A stretch of 44,270 bases of DNA from assembly GCA_021775475.1 (NCBI GenBank), contig JAJFHS010000053.1:1-44270 (forward strand). The letters run 5' to 3'. Within the stretch, counting starts at the first letter, position 1. Every line of letters begins with the position of its first letter. Below the pieces are notes generated by a model. The model saw nothing but the letters and a program-made list of their open reading frames with translations. It searched no databases and had not been told where the DNA came from. The DNA is from Hyphomicrobiales bacterium. GTDB taxonomy: Bacteria; Pseudomonadota; Alphaproteobacteria; Rhizobiales; JAJFHR01. This document shows positions 8,316 through 17,834 of the stretch, in pieces. The position numbers and the translations under genes are program-made.

Positions 8316-10661
8316 TTATGCAGACTGCGGCTGAGCATTGGCGCTTGGGGTGGTGGTTTTGTTTCTTTTGCCATCGACCATCAACAGAATTGTCGGCAGC
8401 AGTAAAAAATCCGCCAGCAATGCCATGGCGATGGCGAGTGCTGTGAGCTGCCCCATATCACCGTTAATTTTGAAGGTAGAAAACGACAGTACGGAAAACC
8501 CGGCAATCAATATGGCCGTGGTGACCCACAATGCCTGCCCCACGGTAGAAAATGCATAGCGGATCGCACTCTCGGCATCCAGCCCCCTTGTGCGGCGCGC
8601 GCGCATGTATTTGCTGAGAAAATGCACCGTTGCATCAACCACAATGCCCAGACTGGTAGCCGTTGTAACCGCGGATGCAAGCCCCACCTGACCGACAAAA
8701 ATTGACCAGATACCATAGGCCAGAGCGGCCGGCACAAGGTTGGGAATGAGACTGACGAGCCCGTGTTTAAAGCTTTTCAGAGCCAGCATCAAAGTGACAC
8801 TGATCAAAAGAAAAGCAATAAATGTTCCCCCCAGCATGCCTTCAATATTGCGCTTGGAAATATTTGCAAACATCACAAACGTACTGGTGGGTTTGGCGCT
8901 GGCAGCACCGGGAAAATTCGTTTCCAGCCATAGTTTGGCATCCTTGCCAAAATTGCGCAGTTCAACCGTGGAAATGTCTTTCAAGGTAACGATCAGACGC
9001 ATGGAGGATTTATCCACATTGATCTGGTTATTGAGATCAAGGCCATAGGGCAGCGACATTTCAAACAACAAAAGATATTGCGCCGCTAAATTTCGACTGT
9101 CGGGCAGCTTGTAAAAACTCTCATCATCACCATTCATGTTTTTGTTGAGACGTTTGAAAACATCGGTCAGCGTGGCAACATGGGTGACGGCTTTTTGGGC
9201 CCGCAGCCAATCAGTGAAATCACCGACTTTGGCAAGATATTCAGGTTCGGAAATACCACCGCTTTCTTTCGCCGGTAAAGACCAGTTGACCTGATACATG
9301 CCGGGTAGATTTTTATTGGCAAATTCCGTATCGCTTCTAAACGTCAGGCTTTCATCAAAATAACGCACAAACTGATCATTCAGTTCAATCCTCGGGATCA
9401 TCGCAATCAGACCTAGGCTCAGAGCCGTCATGGCAAAAAACACCGGCCTCCTGCGACGAATAACGAAATCAGCAAGGCGATCCATTAACGTACTTTTTTC
9501 CTGCTGTTTTGGCTTTACTCGCACCGGCAACACTGCCATCAAAGCCGGGAGCAACATGATTGAGTATACCCAGGCCGCAGCAACCCCCATGGCGGTTATA
9601 TTGCCAAAATCCCGGAACGGCGGTGCATCGGAAAAATTGAGGCTCATAAAGCCGATAATTGTTGTGAGGCTGGTGAGAAATACCGGACCGAAATTAACCC
9701 GCAGACTTTCAACGATGGCCTCGTTTTTCCTGTCACCCTGCTGCATGTTCTTGAACATGGTAATGAGGATATGAATAGAATCAGCTATGGCGATGGTGAG
9801 AATAATGGTCGGTGCCGTCAAAGACACCGGCGTCAAGCTGATGCCAATCCACCCGGCAATTCCCATGGCGGTTGCCGCCGAAAAACCGATGACCATCAAT
9901 GTCGAAAACGTACCCGAGAAGGATCTCAAAAGAGCAATCATCACCAACAGCAATATACCATACATAATCGGCACCAACGTTTCCACGTCACGCTGGCCCG
10001 ATGTGTTGAAGGCATCGTTGAGCGGGGTAACGCCGGTTAACGCCACGCGCGCCTCGGGGTTTTCCGCCAGAAAATCATTGGCCAGCTTTCTTGCTGCCGC
10101 CATGATTTGAGCATTTTCACTCAAATTCTCACCCGGCAACGTCAAGGTGACATTGATGTTTGTGGTAGTTGAATCCGATGTGATAATGCGATTGAGCAAC
10201 AAAGGTTCGGCCAGGGCCACTGTCTTTACCACCGCCACTTCTTCAGGGCTAAGGTCGGGTTTCGTAATCAGATCCCTGACAGTCAGGTCATCACCTTCGG
10301 CAAAACTGTATTGAAAATTGGTAAGACTATCGACACGGGTGGCAAATGGTATTTTCCACGCTTCTTGCGTCAGCTTAAACACACTTGCCAAAAACTTCTG
10401 CTCAAAAACCGTGCCGGTTGCCGGTTTGATGATAAAGGAGATATTATCGTCCTGAGTGTAAATTTTCTGCAATTCTTCATAGGCCTGCAACTGCGGGTTT
10501 TCCGAGGAAAACCAGACACGGTAATCCGTCGTCATAGTCAAAAAACGTGCCCCACTGGCAGTTGCCACAACCAGAAGCAACGCACCGACAATCACCGCCC
10601 AGCGCCACTGGATAATTTTCCGTGCAAAATCAACAACAAACGATTCGTAACGATCAGCCAT
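8316..10661 (-). CDS. MMPL/RND family transporter
   Basis: 781 aa with the RND/MMPL layout: one N-terminal membrane segment (about 18-38), a large periplasmic loop with DYRVWFSSENPQL, a five-helix bundle (about 225-375), a further segment near 405, a second periplasmic loop, and a last bundle (about 615-765) with GIVVDATVHFLSKYM. It resembles hydrophobe exporters of the HpnN kind, but no hopanoid genes are nearby. AAGGAG lies just before the ATG. It is first in an operon with the LolA-like and barrel genes and is divergent from tetR at 10804, with two operator palindromes between. Confidence 0.9.
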   Translation of the reverse strand: MADRYESFVVDFARKIIQWRWAVIVGALLLVVATASGARFLTMTTDYRVWFSSENPQLQAYEELQKIYTQDDNISFIIKPATGTVFEQKFLASVFKLTQEAWKIPFATRVDSLTNFQYSFAEGDDLTVRDLITKPDLSPEEVAVVKTVALAEPLLLNRIITSDSTTTNINVTLTLPGENLSENAQIMAAARKLANDFLAENPEARVALTGVTPLNDAFNTSGQRDVETLVPIMYGILLLVMIALLRSFSGTFSTLMVIGFSAATAMGIAGWIGISLTPVSLTAPTIILTIAIADSIHILITMFKNMQQGDRKNEAIVESLRVNFGPVFLTSLTTIIGFMSLNFSDAPPFRDFGNITAMGVAAAWVYSIMLLPALMAVLPVRVKPKQQEKSTLMDRLADFVIRRRRPVFFAMTALSLGLIAMIPRIELNDQFVRYFDESLTFRSDTEFANKNLPGMYQVNWSLPAKESGGISEPEYLAKVGDFTDWLRAQKAVTHVATLTDVFKRLNKNMNGDDESFYKLPDSRNLAAQYLLLFEMSLPYGLDLNNQINVDKSSMRLIVTLKDISTVELRNFGKDAKLWLETNFPGAASAKPTSTFVMFANISKRNIEGMLGGTFIAFLLISVTLMLALKSFKHGLVSLIPNLVPAALAYGIWSIFVGQVGLASAVTTATSLGIVVDATVHFLSKYMRARRTRGLDAESAIRYAFSTVGQALWVTTAILIAGFSVLSFSTFKINGDMGQLTALAIAMALLADFLLLPTILLMVDGKRNKTTTPSANAQPQSA

Positions 10662-10720
10662 GGTTTCTCCTTTAACTCAACGGCGATAACGGATAATAAT
10701 AAGAAAAGATTGCAAAACTA

Positions 10721-10760
10721 AACTATACGGTGTAGTTAAAATTGAACTAAACGGTTTAGT
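10721..10760. promoter_or_regulatory. Two TetR-type operator palindromes
   Basis: AACTATACGGTGTAGTT (10721-10737, one arm mismatch) and ACTAAACGGTTTAGT (10746-10760, perfect 7-1-7) share the consensus ACTANACGGTNTAGT with centres 24 bp apart. They lie between the divergent MMPL operon and the tetR gene. The arrangement fits repression of both by the TetR protein. Binding is inferred. Confidence 0.7.
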
Positions 10761-10803
10761 CAAGTTTTTTTACAATGAAAGATAAAATTCCTGACTTTTT
10801 CTG

Positions 10804-11442
10804 GTGATTAATTTGAAACTGAAACACGAAACACTCAACGCTCCGCCAAGCGCCAAGGAGTTGCAGATCATCGAAGCGGCAAGCAAGCTGTTTTTGAGCA
10901 ATGGCTTTGGGTCTGTTTCCATGGATGCAATCGCCAAACATGCCAAAGTCTCCAAGCCCACTTTGTATAGTCACTTCCAGGACAAGGAGACTTTGTTTTC
11001 CGAAATAATGAGTACAATGTGCAAAAGTGCTGGCGGCAATCAGTTTCTGGAAACACTGGAAGAAGAAACCGGTCCGCCGCAAGGGGTGCTCATAAACATC
11101 GGCAGAACCAAACTTGATCTCGTTCTCAACTGGCAGGGCCTGTCATTGGCCCGCATTGTGTTTGCCGAGACAACGCGTTTTCCCAGCCTCGGCCAAACCT
11201 TCTGGGAAACCGGGCCAAAGAATTATTATGATGCCTTGGAGGCTTATTTGACGCGGCTGGATGATGAGGGAGTTTTAAATGTACCAGCCCCCGCCAAAGC
11301 CACGATGAAGTTCGATGGAATGTTAATGTGGACCTTCATTTTCCCTCTGCTGCTTGGTGTTGTTCCCCTGCCGACAGAACGCGAAATCCATGACCATGTC
11401 GACGATGTCGTCGCCGATTTCCTGCGCATTCACGCTGTGTGA
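10804..11442 (+). CDS. TetR/AcrR family transcriptional regulator
   Basis: 212 aa from GTG 10804. The N-terminal HTH is canonical: IIEAASKLFLSNGFGSVSMD, then AKHAKVSKPTLYSHFQDKETLF (about 20-65). The C-terminal ligand domain is generic. It is divergent from the MMPL-LolA-like-barrel operon with two shared palindromes between, so it is probably the local repressor of that exporter and of itself. Inducer unknown. A dispersed repeat follows the stop codon. Confidence 0.9.
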   Translation: MINLKLKHETLNAPPSAKELQIIEAASKLFLSNGFGSVSMDAIAKHAKVSKPTLYSHFQDKETLFSEIMSTMCKSAGGNQFLETLEEETGPPQGVLINIGRTKLDLVLNWQGLSLARIVFAETTRFPSLGQTFWETGPKNYYDALEAYLTRLDDEGVLNVPAPAKATMKFDGMLMWTFIFPLLLGVVPLPTEREIHDHVDDVVADFLRIHAV

Positions 11443-11467
11443 TTTTTCGACCAACACCCATCCAATT

Positions 11468-11583
11468 CGTCATCCCCGGGCTTGTCCCGGGGATCCATTC
11501 CGTTGCGCTCACAGAAACAAAAACTCTACCTTTTTGTTGAAAGCTCAGAGGAATGGATCCCCGCAACAAGTGCGGGGATGACG
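11468..11583. repeat. Composite inverted repeat (ATCCCCGG type)
   Basis: The left arm starts CGTCATCCCCGGGCTTGTCC and the right arm, read on the opposite strand, starts CGTCATCCCCGCACTTGTTG; both continue into GGATCCATTCC. Each arm is itself palindromic and together they make one large hairpin of about 116 bases. The CGTCATCCCCGGGCTTG motif is a dispersed element that I recognise from many alphaproteobacterial genomes. It lies between the convergent tetR and soxG genes and might act as a bidirectional stop. Confidence 0.7.
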
Positions 11584-11615
11584 AGTAGTGAGAGCGCACC
11601 TGAATTCAGCTGGTT

Positions 11616-12200
11616 TCAATCCCTCGACAGCTCAACACCGTACTCGGCTGAAGCTTGTGTAATCCAGTGCCAGAAACTGTCGGCAAAACCTGCAAATACG
11701 ACAAGGTCAAAAGTGGGGCTGTCATCGATTTTATGCATCAATACCCCTACCCCGGACATGGTGGTTTGCGCACAAAACCCCACATCGGCGACACTTGAGT
11801 GAAGATCGAGCCGGCATTCCTTGCTCAGGACATCCAAAACTTTTGCACCGCTTATGCGAATGGCGGCACGCGAATGGCTTTGTTCCGAAACATAGCCGTT
11901 TTTGCCAATCTGTTTTTCCAGCAAACGTTGAAAAGACCCGTCGGCACCGGTGGTGGCAAACAGCATCCACTGGCCCGGTGACAAGGGCAGTGCTGTATAA
12001 TTTTCATGGCTGGTGGCGACACACGGTTCAGCAGAAATGCCCAGTTTTTTGGCAACAGCCGCCGTCTTGCCCTTTTTGGCAAAGACCTGGGCAATGGCCA
12101 GTCCGGGACGGTCAGCCAACAAAACACCGGCACTGGAAGTCCCTTTGCCAGCAACAAGACCCAGGTGAGACAAGGGCGTCACGATATTAAATTCAGCCAT
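11616..12200 (-). CDS. soxG: Sarcosine oxidase subunit gamma
   Basis: 194 aa. I chose ATG 12200 because it gives the MAEFNIVTPLSHLG start and an 8-base overlap with the soxA end; a longer frame to 12263 runs inside soxA. The sequence fits the SoxG family, with GQWMLFA near the middle and RISGAKVLDVLSKECRLDL. The gamma subunit is part of heterotetrameric sarcosine oxidase, which demethylates sarcosine to glycine. It is last in the soxBDAG operon. Confidence 0.9.
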   Translation of the reverse strand: MAEFNIVTPLSHLGLVAGKGTSSAGVLLADRPGLAIAQVFAKKGKTAAVAKKLGISAEPCVATSHENYTALPLSPGQWMLFATTGADGSFQRLLEKQIGKNGYVSEQSHSRAAIRISGAKVLDVLSKECRLDLHSSVADVGFCAQTTMSGVGVLMHKIDDSPTFDLVVFAGFADSFWHWITQASAEYGVELSRD

Positions 12201-15174
12201 GTAACCGTTCTCCTTTGGCGTCAAAGAAAACCGGATCGCAGATTTCCACTTCCACAACTTCATCCTTTAATGGATAGACTGCAAATATTCGCTCGCCATG
12301 CCGGTTGGGGCCATCTTTAAGATAAGCCAGCCCGATCCATGATCCAATTGCCGGACTATCACCAACAGATGTCACCCAGCCCAGACTGGTTTCATGGGTG
12401 GCGTTATTTTTATCATCAACCAGGTGCGCACCGCCGCGCAGGCGGTTTTTAGTATCGACCGGTTTTAGCCCCACCAGCCGCGGGCGCATCTCGTCTGCCA
12501 TGCCTTCGCGCTGACTTAAAGGCAATCCGATATAGGGCTTTTTGCTCGACATCATACGCCCCAGTCCCATGTCCTGAGCGGTTGTGCGGCCATCAAGTTC
12601 ATTACCCGCCACATGACCTTTTTCTATACGCAAAACACCCAGCGCTTCAGTGCCATACGGGATCAGGTCAAAATCTTTTCCTGCCGCATAAATGCTTTCC
12701 CACATAGCTTCACCATAACCCCAGGGAACATTGACCTCAAAAGCCAGCTCACCAGAAAAACTGATGCGAAAAATACGCGCTGTTGCACCGTTCCAGGTAA
12801 ATTCCTTTACGCCCATGAAGGCCAAAACCTCGTTGGACATATCAATCGCACCATCAAAAGCCGCCGTCAAAACATCCCGCGCGCGCGGTCCGGCAACAGC
12901 CACCCCGCACCATTGTTCGGTGGCCGAACAAAAGGCCACGTCGAGTTCCGGCCACACCACTTGCGCACAATAATCCATATGTGACAAAACTCCGGCAGCA
13001 TTCGCCGTAGTGGTGGTCATAAAATAATGATCTTCGGCCAACCGCGATGTAGTGCCATCGTCAAACACATGACCATCTTCACGCAACATCAAGCCATAAC
13101 GCGCCTTGCCCACCGGCAGTTTGGCAAAGCCATTGATGTATAGCCGGTTGAGAAATTCAGCCGCATCGGGCCCAAACACCTCAATCTTACCAAGCGTTGA
13201 GACATCACACATGCCAACGGTCTTGCGCACCATGTCTGCTTCGCGCCAGATCGCTTGCGTCATGGTTTCTTTGTCGTTTATCGGATAATAACGAGGACGC
13301 AACCATTGCCCGACTTCGACAAACACCGCCCCCAGTCTCTCGTGCGCTCTATGCATCGCCGTCAACCGTGTTGGTTGAAAATGCACCCCGCGTTCATGAC
13401 CGGCAAAGGCACCGATCGCCACCGGCGAATATGGCGGGCGATAACGTGTGGTGCCAACTGTTGGAATGTCCTCACCCCGTGCCCGTGCCAGCAACGCCAG
13501 ACCATTGACATTGGAGGTTTTACCTTGATCTGTCGCCATGCCTAAAGTGGTATAGCGTTTGGAATGTTCAATCGACACCATGCCTTCGCGGTGTGCCAGG
13601 TCTATATCAGCTGCTGTCACATCATTTTGAAAATCAACAAAAGCCTTGCCCTTGCCCGGACTGCGCCACACCGCAACAATTGAGCTTTGCGGTTGTGGGC
13701 CAGCCTGTGGTGCGACCGCACTTTTTGCTACAGCAATTCCCGCAGCCTTGGCCGCTGCCAGTCCGGCCTCATGACCTTCGCCCAGACAACCGGCAAGGTC
13801 ATACGTTCCCTTGCATGCTCCAGCTGAACGTTCTGCCCGGATTGGCGTGTCAGGGATAAAGCCCAGTATCTTTTCATCCCAAACCGGTCTGACGCCAGAT
13901 TGAGAAACCAGATGCACATTGGGCGAATACCCGCCTGATACAGCAATGCAGTCACAGGCAATTTTTTCAATCAGACTGCCATCTGAGCGCTGCAACAACA
14001 GGTTGGTGACACCAAGATAACCTTGCGCTTCATGCGGCAGACAATCAGTTTCAACGCGAATGCCTAATTCTCGCGCCTTTTCAACCAGGTCACCGGGATT
14101 AACGCGGGCGTCAGCTATCACCGGCACCTCAATGCCTGCGGCGTGTAATTGAAACGCCGTTAAATAGGCATCATCATTATTCGTAATAATCGCCACGGTT
14201 TTACCCGGCGCCACCCCGAACCGGTCAACGTAGGTACGAACAGCCGATGACAACATGACACCGGGCTTGTCGTTATTATCAAAAACGATGGGGCGTTCAT
14301 GCGCACCCGCCGCAATTACAATCTCTTTGGCGCGTATGGTCCACAAGCGCTGGCGCGGTTGGTCTGAGTATGGCGGTGCCACGTGGTCATTGACCCGCTC
14401 CAGCGCGCCCATCACGTTGCCATCATAATAGCCGAACAAAACTGTCCGGCTCATCACCCTGACATTTTCAAGGGCGTTTAGCTCTTTTGAAACCGCTTCA
14501 ATCCATTGGGTGGCGGGCATGTCGTCAATGCGGTCGTTTTGCAAATTCAATGCCCCGCCCAGCCACGGGTTTTCTTCAACAAGTATCACCCGGGCACCTG
14601 AGCGCCCGGCACTCAAGGCAGCGGCAAGTCCCGCTGGTCCAGCACCCACAACCAACACATCGCAATGGCCATGAGAATGATCATATTGATCGGGATCGCT
14701 CTCCACCGCAGCGCGGCCAAGACCGGCGGAGCGGCGGATAATTTTTTCGTAAAAACTTTCCCAGAATGACGATGGCCACATGAAGGTCTTGTAATAAAAC
14801 CCGGCCACCAGAAAGCGGCCAAAAAGCTGATTGACCGACATGAAATCAAAGCTAAGCGAGGGAAACCGGTTCTGGCTGGTGGCAGCCAAACCGTCAAACA
14901 ACTCAATCATTGTCGCACGTGTATTAGGCTCGCGCCGTGCGCCCTGGCGCAATTCAACAAGCGCGTTGGGCTCTTCCGAACCTGCCGTCAGCACGCCGCG
15001 GGCGCGATGGTATTTAAAACTGCGGCCCATCAATCTCACACCATTGGCGAGCAAAGCCGAGGCCAGCGTATCACCTTCAAAGCCCTGATAGATTTTGTTA
15101 TCAAAGCTGAATGTCAAAGGGTTGGCCCGATTGATGTGGCCACCCTTGGTCAGTCTGTTGGATTGCGAACTCAT
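12193..15174 (-). CDS. soxA: Sarcosine oxidase subunit alpha
   Basis: 993 aa, the usual length. Near the N-terminus FDNKIYQGFEGDTLASALLA belongs to the 2Fe-2S-like fold. VLVVGAGPAGLAAALSAGRS (about 175-195) is the dinucleotide-binding motif, and a second redox half follows. The last 380 residues are a GcvT-like aminomethyltransferase domain that passes the methyl group to tetrahydrofolate. The start overlaps the soxD stop by ATGA. With SoxB, SoxD and SoxG it makes glycine, H2O2 and methylene-THF (or formaldehyde) from sarcosine in the cytoplasm. Confidence 0.95.
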   Translation of the reverse strand: MSSQSNRLTKGGHINRANPLTFSFDNKIYQGFEGDTLASALLANGVRLMGRSFKYHRARGVLTAGSEEPNALVELRQGARREPNTRATMIELFDGLAATSQNRFPSLSFDFMSVNQLFGRFLVAGFYYKTFMWPSSFWESFYEKIIRRSAGLGRAAVESDPDQYDHSHGHCDVLVVGAGPAGLAAALSAGRSGARVILVEENPWLGGALNLQNDRIDDMPATQWIEAVSKELNALENVRVMSRTVLFGYYDGNVMGALERVNDHVAPPYSDQPRQRLWTIRAKEIVIAAGAHERPIVFDNNDKPGVMLSSAVRTYVDRFGVAPGKTVAIITNNDDAYLTAFQLHAAGIEVPVIADARVNPGDLVEKARELGIRVETDCLPHEAQGYLGVTNLLLQRSDGSLIEKIACDCIAVSGGYSPNVHLVSQSGVRPVWDEKILGFIPDTPIRAERSAGACKGTYDLAGCLGEGHEAGLAAAKAAGIAVAKSAVAPQAGPQPQSSIVAVWRSPGKGKAFVDFQNDVTAADIDLAHREGMVSIEHSKRYTTLGMATDQGKTSNVNGLALLARARGEDIPTVGTTRYRPPYSPVAIGAFAGHERGVHFQPTRLTAMHRAHERLGAVFVEVGQWLRPRYYPINDKETMTQAIWREADMVRKTVGMCDVSTLGKIEVFGPDAAEFLNRLYINGFAKLPVGKARYGLMLREDGHVFDDGTTSRLAEDHYFMTTTTANAAGVLSHMDYCAQVVWPELDVAFCSATEQWCGVAVAGPRARDVLTAAFDGAIDMSNEVLAFMGVKEFTWNGATARIFRISFSGELAFEVNVPWGYGEAMWESIYAAGKDFDLIPYGTEALGVLRIEKGHVAGNELDGRTTAQDMGLGRMMSSKKPYIGLPLSQREGMADEMRPRLVGLKPVDTKNRLRGGAHLVDDKNNATHETSLGWVTSVGDSPAIGSWIGLAYLKDGPNRHGERIFAVYPLKDEVVEVEICDPVFFDAKGERLHG

Positions 15175-15458
15175 GGCGATTTTACCTTGCGCGGGTGGGC
15201 GAGCTTATCTGCCGGTGTACCGGTCACATGAATCTCATGGGTCAAGGTGTTGCGAACCACTTTCACCCACTGGCGGCAACCGCCCACATGGTGCCACCAT
15301 TCCGTATGCCAGCCTCTGGGGTTTTCGCGCACATAGGCATAGCGGAAAAACGCCTCTTCAGAAGCCTTGAATTTTGGCCGCGAAACTGTTGCATCACCCT
15401 GATATTGAAATTCACTTTCATCACGGACACCGCACCACGGGCAATCTATTCTATGCAT
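15171..15458 (-). CDS. soxD: Sarcosine oxidase subunit delta
   Basis: 95 aa. The N-terminal CPWCGVRDESEFQYQGDA is the zinc-binding signature of SoxD. PRGWHTEWWHHVGGCRQW follows, which is also typical. It binds zinc and bridges the other subunits. It lies 13 bases after soxB and overlaps soxA by ATGA. Confidence 0.95.
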   Translation of the reverse strand: MHRIDCPWCGVRDESEFQYQGDATVSRPKFKASEEAFFRYAYVRENPRGWHTEWWHHVGGCRQWVKVVRNTLTHEIHVTGTPADKLAHPRKVKSP

Positions 15459-15471
15459 TACTCATGCCCTC

Positions 15472-16722
15472 CTATTGTATCCACGGGTTGGGGCCGACGC
15501 CCTTTTCATCAATCATGCGGCCTTGTTTGAAGCGGTCAATGGTGAAACCGGCATTGAGCGCATGGGGCTCATCCCTGGCAATCGTATGAGCAAAGCACCA
15601 GCCCGAGGCCGGCGTTGCCTTAAAGCCGCCATAACACCAGCCGCCATTGAGATAAAGACCATCGATACCGGTTTTGCAGATAAACGGCGAGCCGTCAAAA
15701 CTCATGTCCATGATGCCGCCCCATTGGCGCAACATACGGATGCGGCCAATAGACGGCATGATCGCCATGCCACCGGCCATCACGTGGCCCATCATTGGCA
15801 AATTGCCACGCTGGGCATAGGAATTATAACCATCAAGATCACCGCCAAAGACCAGCCCGCCCTTGTCCGATTGCGACACATAAAAATGTCCGGCACCAAA
15901 GGTTACCACCGTATCGAGCAAGGGTTTGATGCCTTCGCTGACAAAAGCCTGCAACACATGACTTTCCACGGGCAGTTCAATCCCTGCCATGGCGGCAATG
16001 TGCGAGGTGTGCCCGGCAACGGCCATGCCGATTTTCCTGGCACCGATAAAGCCGCGATTGGTATCAATACCCACAGCACGACCGCCTTCGATGCGAATGT
16101 TGGTGACTTCGCAATTCTGGATAATGTCAACGCCGCGTGAATCCGCACCACGGGCATAACCCCACGGCACCGCATCATGACGAACGGTGCCGCCACGCGG
16201 TTGGCACAAACCGCCTTCGATGGGAAAACGCGCATTGTCAAAATCGAGAATGGGTACGCGTTCTTTAAGTTCTTCGGGGCTTAGTAATTCAGCATCAATC
16301 CCGGCCAGACGCATGGCATTGCCGCGCCGGGCAAAGGCATCACGCTGGGCGTCAGAATGATAAAGATTAATGATACCGCGCTGGCTCACCATGGCATTGA
16401 AGTTAAACTCGCGCTCAAGCCCTTCCCACAGTTGCATCGATTTTTCGTAAAAATGCGTATTGGGACTGAGCATATAGTTGGAGCGAATAATAGTGGTGTT
16501 GCGACCCACATTACCACCGCCGATATAACCCTTTTCAACCACGGCAATATTCTTGAGGCCATGTTCCTTGGCCAGATAATACGCCGTTGCCAGCCCGTGA
16601 CCGCCGCCACCGATGATAATAATGTCATATTCAGATTTGGGCTCAGGATCGCGCCACATGCGACCCCAGCCCTTATGCCCCTTGAGACCCTGCCACAACA
16701 ATGAGAGTGCTGAATAATGCAC
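15472..16722 (-). CDS. soxB: Sarcosine oxidase subunit beta
   Basis: 416 aa FAD-dependent oxidoreductase. IIIIGGGGHGLATAYYLAKE (about 35-55) is the FAD-binding motif and GGWCYGGFKATPASG near the C-terminus is typical of SoxB. In the tetrameric enzyme the beta subunit holds covalent FMN and FAD and oxidises sarcosine. It is the first gene of soxBDAG and is divergent from a GlxA-type regulator only about 120 bases away, which is the probable activator. Confidence 0.95.
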   Translation of the reverse strand: MHYSALSLLWQGLKGHKGWGRMWRDPEPKSEYDIIIIGGGGHGLATAYYLAKEHGLKNIAVVEKGYIGGGNVGRNTTIIRSNYMLSPNTHFYEKSMQLWEGLEREFNFNAMVSQRGIINLYHSDAQRDAFARRGNAMRLAGIDAELLSPEELKERVPILDFDNARFPIEGGLCQPRGGTVRHDAVPWGYARGADSRGVDIIQNCEVTNIRIEGGRAVGIDTNRGFIGARKIGMAVAGHTSHIAAMAGIELPVESHVLQAFVSEGIKPLLDTVVTFGAGHFYVSQSDKGGLVFGGDLDGYNSYAQRGNLPMMGHVMAGGMAIMPSIGRIRMLRQWGGIMDMSFDGSPFICKTGIDGLYLNGGWCYGGFKATPASGWCFAHTIARDEPHALNAGFTIDRFKQGRMIDEKGVGPNPWIQ

Positions 16723-16843
16723 GCGAGCTTCCCCTTATATTCCTGAAAACAAGATATGCACGGCTAATACTGTTTAGAAAATAATGTTCTGGACAAAATA
16801 TATCACACATAAGACAGTGCTTGAGAAAATTGGAAAATTGGCA

Positions 16844-17812
16844 ATGCCAGAAAACAACCCGCGCCATTTCGCCTTTGTGCTTATTCCGCGCTTTACCATG
16901 TTGTCGCTGTCGTGCGCGCTTGACGGATTGCGTTCGGCCAATGTCGATTGCCAGCCGGGCAGCTACAGCTGGGAACTTGTCAGCGCCGAGCCAGGCCCGG
17001 TGATTTCCTCCAGTGAGGTGCCTCTGGCTGTCGCCTCATTGAGTGAGGCAAAAAATCCCGATGTCGTCGTCATATGTGGCGGCGAACGTTCGCATGACTA
17101 TACCAATGTCAACCTGACCCGCTGGCTACATGGTCAAACCAAGCGCAATATCCCAATTGGCTCTCTTTCTGATGGCGCATTTGTCGCAGCGCAGGTCGGG
17201 CTTTTTAATGGCCATCGCTCAACCATTCACTGGAAATGCCTCGATGCCTATCGTGAGCGTTTTCCCAACCTCGATATCCATTCCTCACTTATGGAAATTG
17301 ATCGCAACCGGTTTTCCTGTGCCGGTGGCACACCGTGCCTCGATTTGATGCTGCATTTCATCCTTCAGGATCTGGGCAGCGAGGCGGTAGCCAAAATTGC
17401 CAACAACTATTTCCACGATACTATTCGAGAGGGCGGCCAGACCCAGCATCTGGCCTCAGCATTCCGTTTTGCCGGGCACAGCCAGCCATTGACACAAGCC
17501 TTATTGCTGATGGAAGCTAACCTCGAGCACCCGATGCAGATAATTGATATAGCCAATGAACTAAAAATATCCCACCGCCAGCTCGACCGCCTGTTCAGGA
17601 AGTTCCTGCAAACTTCGCCGGCACTTTATTTCAGATCCCTGCGTCTGGCCCGTGCTGCCGGTTTGCTGAGCCAGACCGGGCTAAACATTTCTGAAATCGC
17701 CTTTGGTTGCGGCTTTCAATCTTCATCCCACCTTGGCAGGTACTTTAAAGATCAATATGGTGTAACACCGAGCACCTACCGCAAGTCGCTGACGCTTGTG
17801 CGCGGAATTTGA
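16844..17812 (+). CDS. GlxA family transcriptional regulator beside soxBDAG
   Basis: 322 aa from ATG 16844; an in-frame ATG at 16784 would add 20 residues without family similarity. The DJ-1/PfpI-like N-terminal domain (about 8-180) has VVICGGE but SLSDGAF in place of a Cys elbow, as in ligand-binding rather than enzymatic members. The AraC-type domain (about 215-315) includes ELKISHRQLDRLFRKFL and FGCGFQSSSHLGRYFKDQYG. Known relatives (GbdR, SouR, CdhR) activate betaine, sarcosine and carnitine genes, and this one is divergent from soxBDAG, so sarcosine or dimethylglycine sensing is likely but unproven. Confidence 0.9.
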   Translation: MPENNPRHFAFVLIPRFTMLSLSCALDGLRSANVDCQPGSYSWELVSAEPGPVISSSEVPLAVASLSEAKNPDVVVICGGERSHDYTNVNLTRWLHGQTKRNIPIGSLSDGAFVAAQVGLFNGHRSTIHWKCLDAYRERFPNLDIHSSLMEIDRNRFSCAGGTPCLDLMLHFILQDLGSEAVAKIANNYFHDTIREGGQTQHLASAFRFAGHSQPLTQALLLMEANLEHPMQIIDIANELKISHRQLDRLFRKFLQTSPALYFRSLRLARAAGLLSQTGLNISEIAFGCGFQSSSHLGRYFKDQYGVTPSTYRKSLTLVRGI

Positions 17813-17834
17813 CCAAAACTCAAGGAAGAGCAAA

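Noticed and set aside
8740..9048. 102-aa plus-strand frame inside the MMPL gene
   Set aside because: Antisense shadow of a strongly supported transporter gene.
17810..17826. TTGACCAAAACTCAA before the ABM gene as an FNR box
   Set aside because: The spacer is 5 bases and the right half-site is CTCAA, so symmetry is lost.
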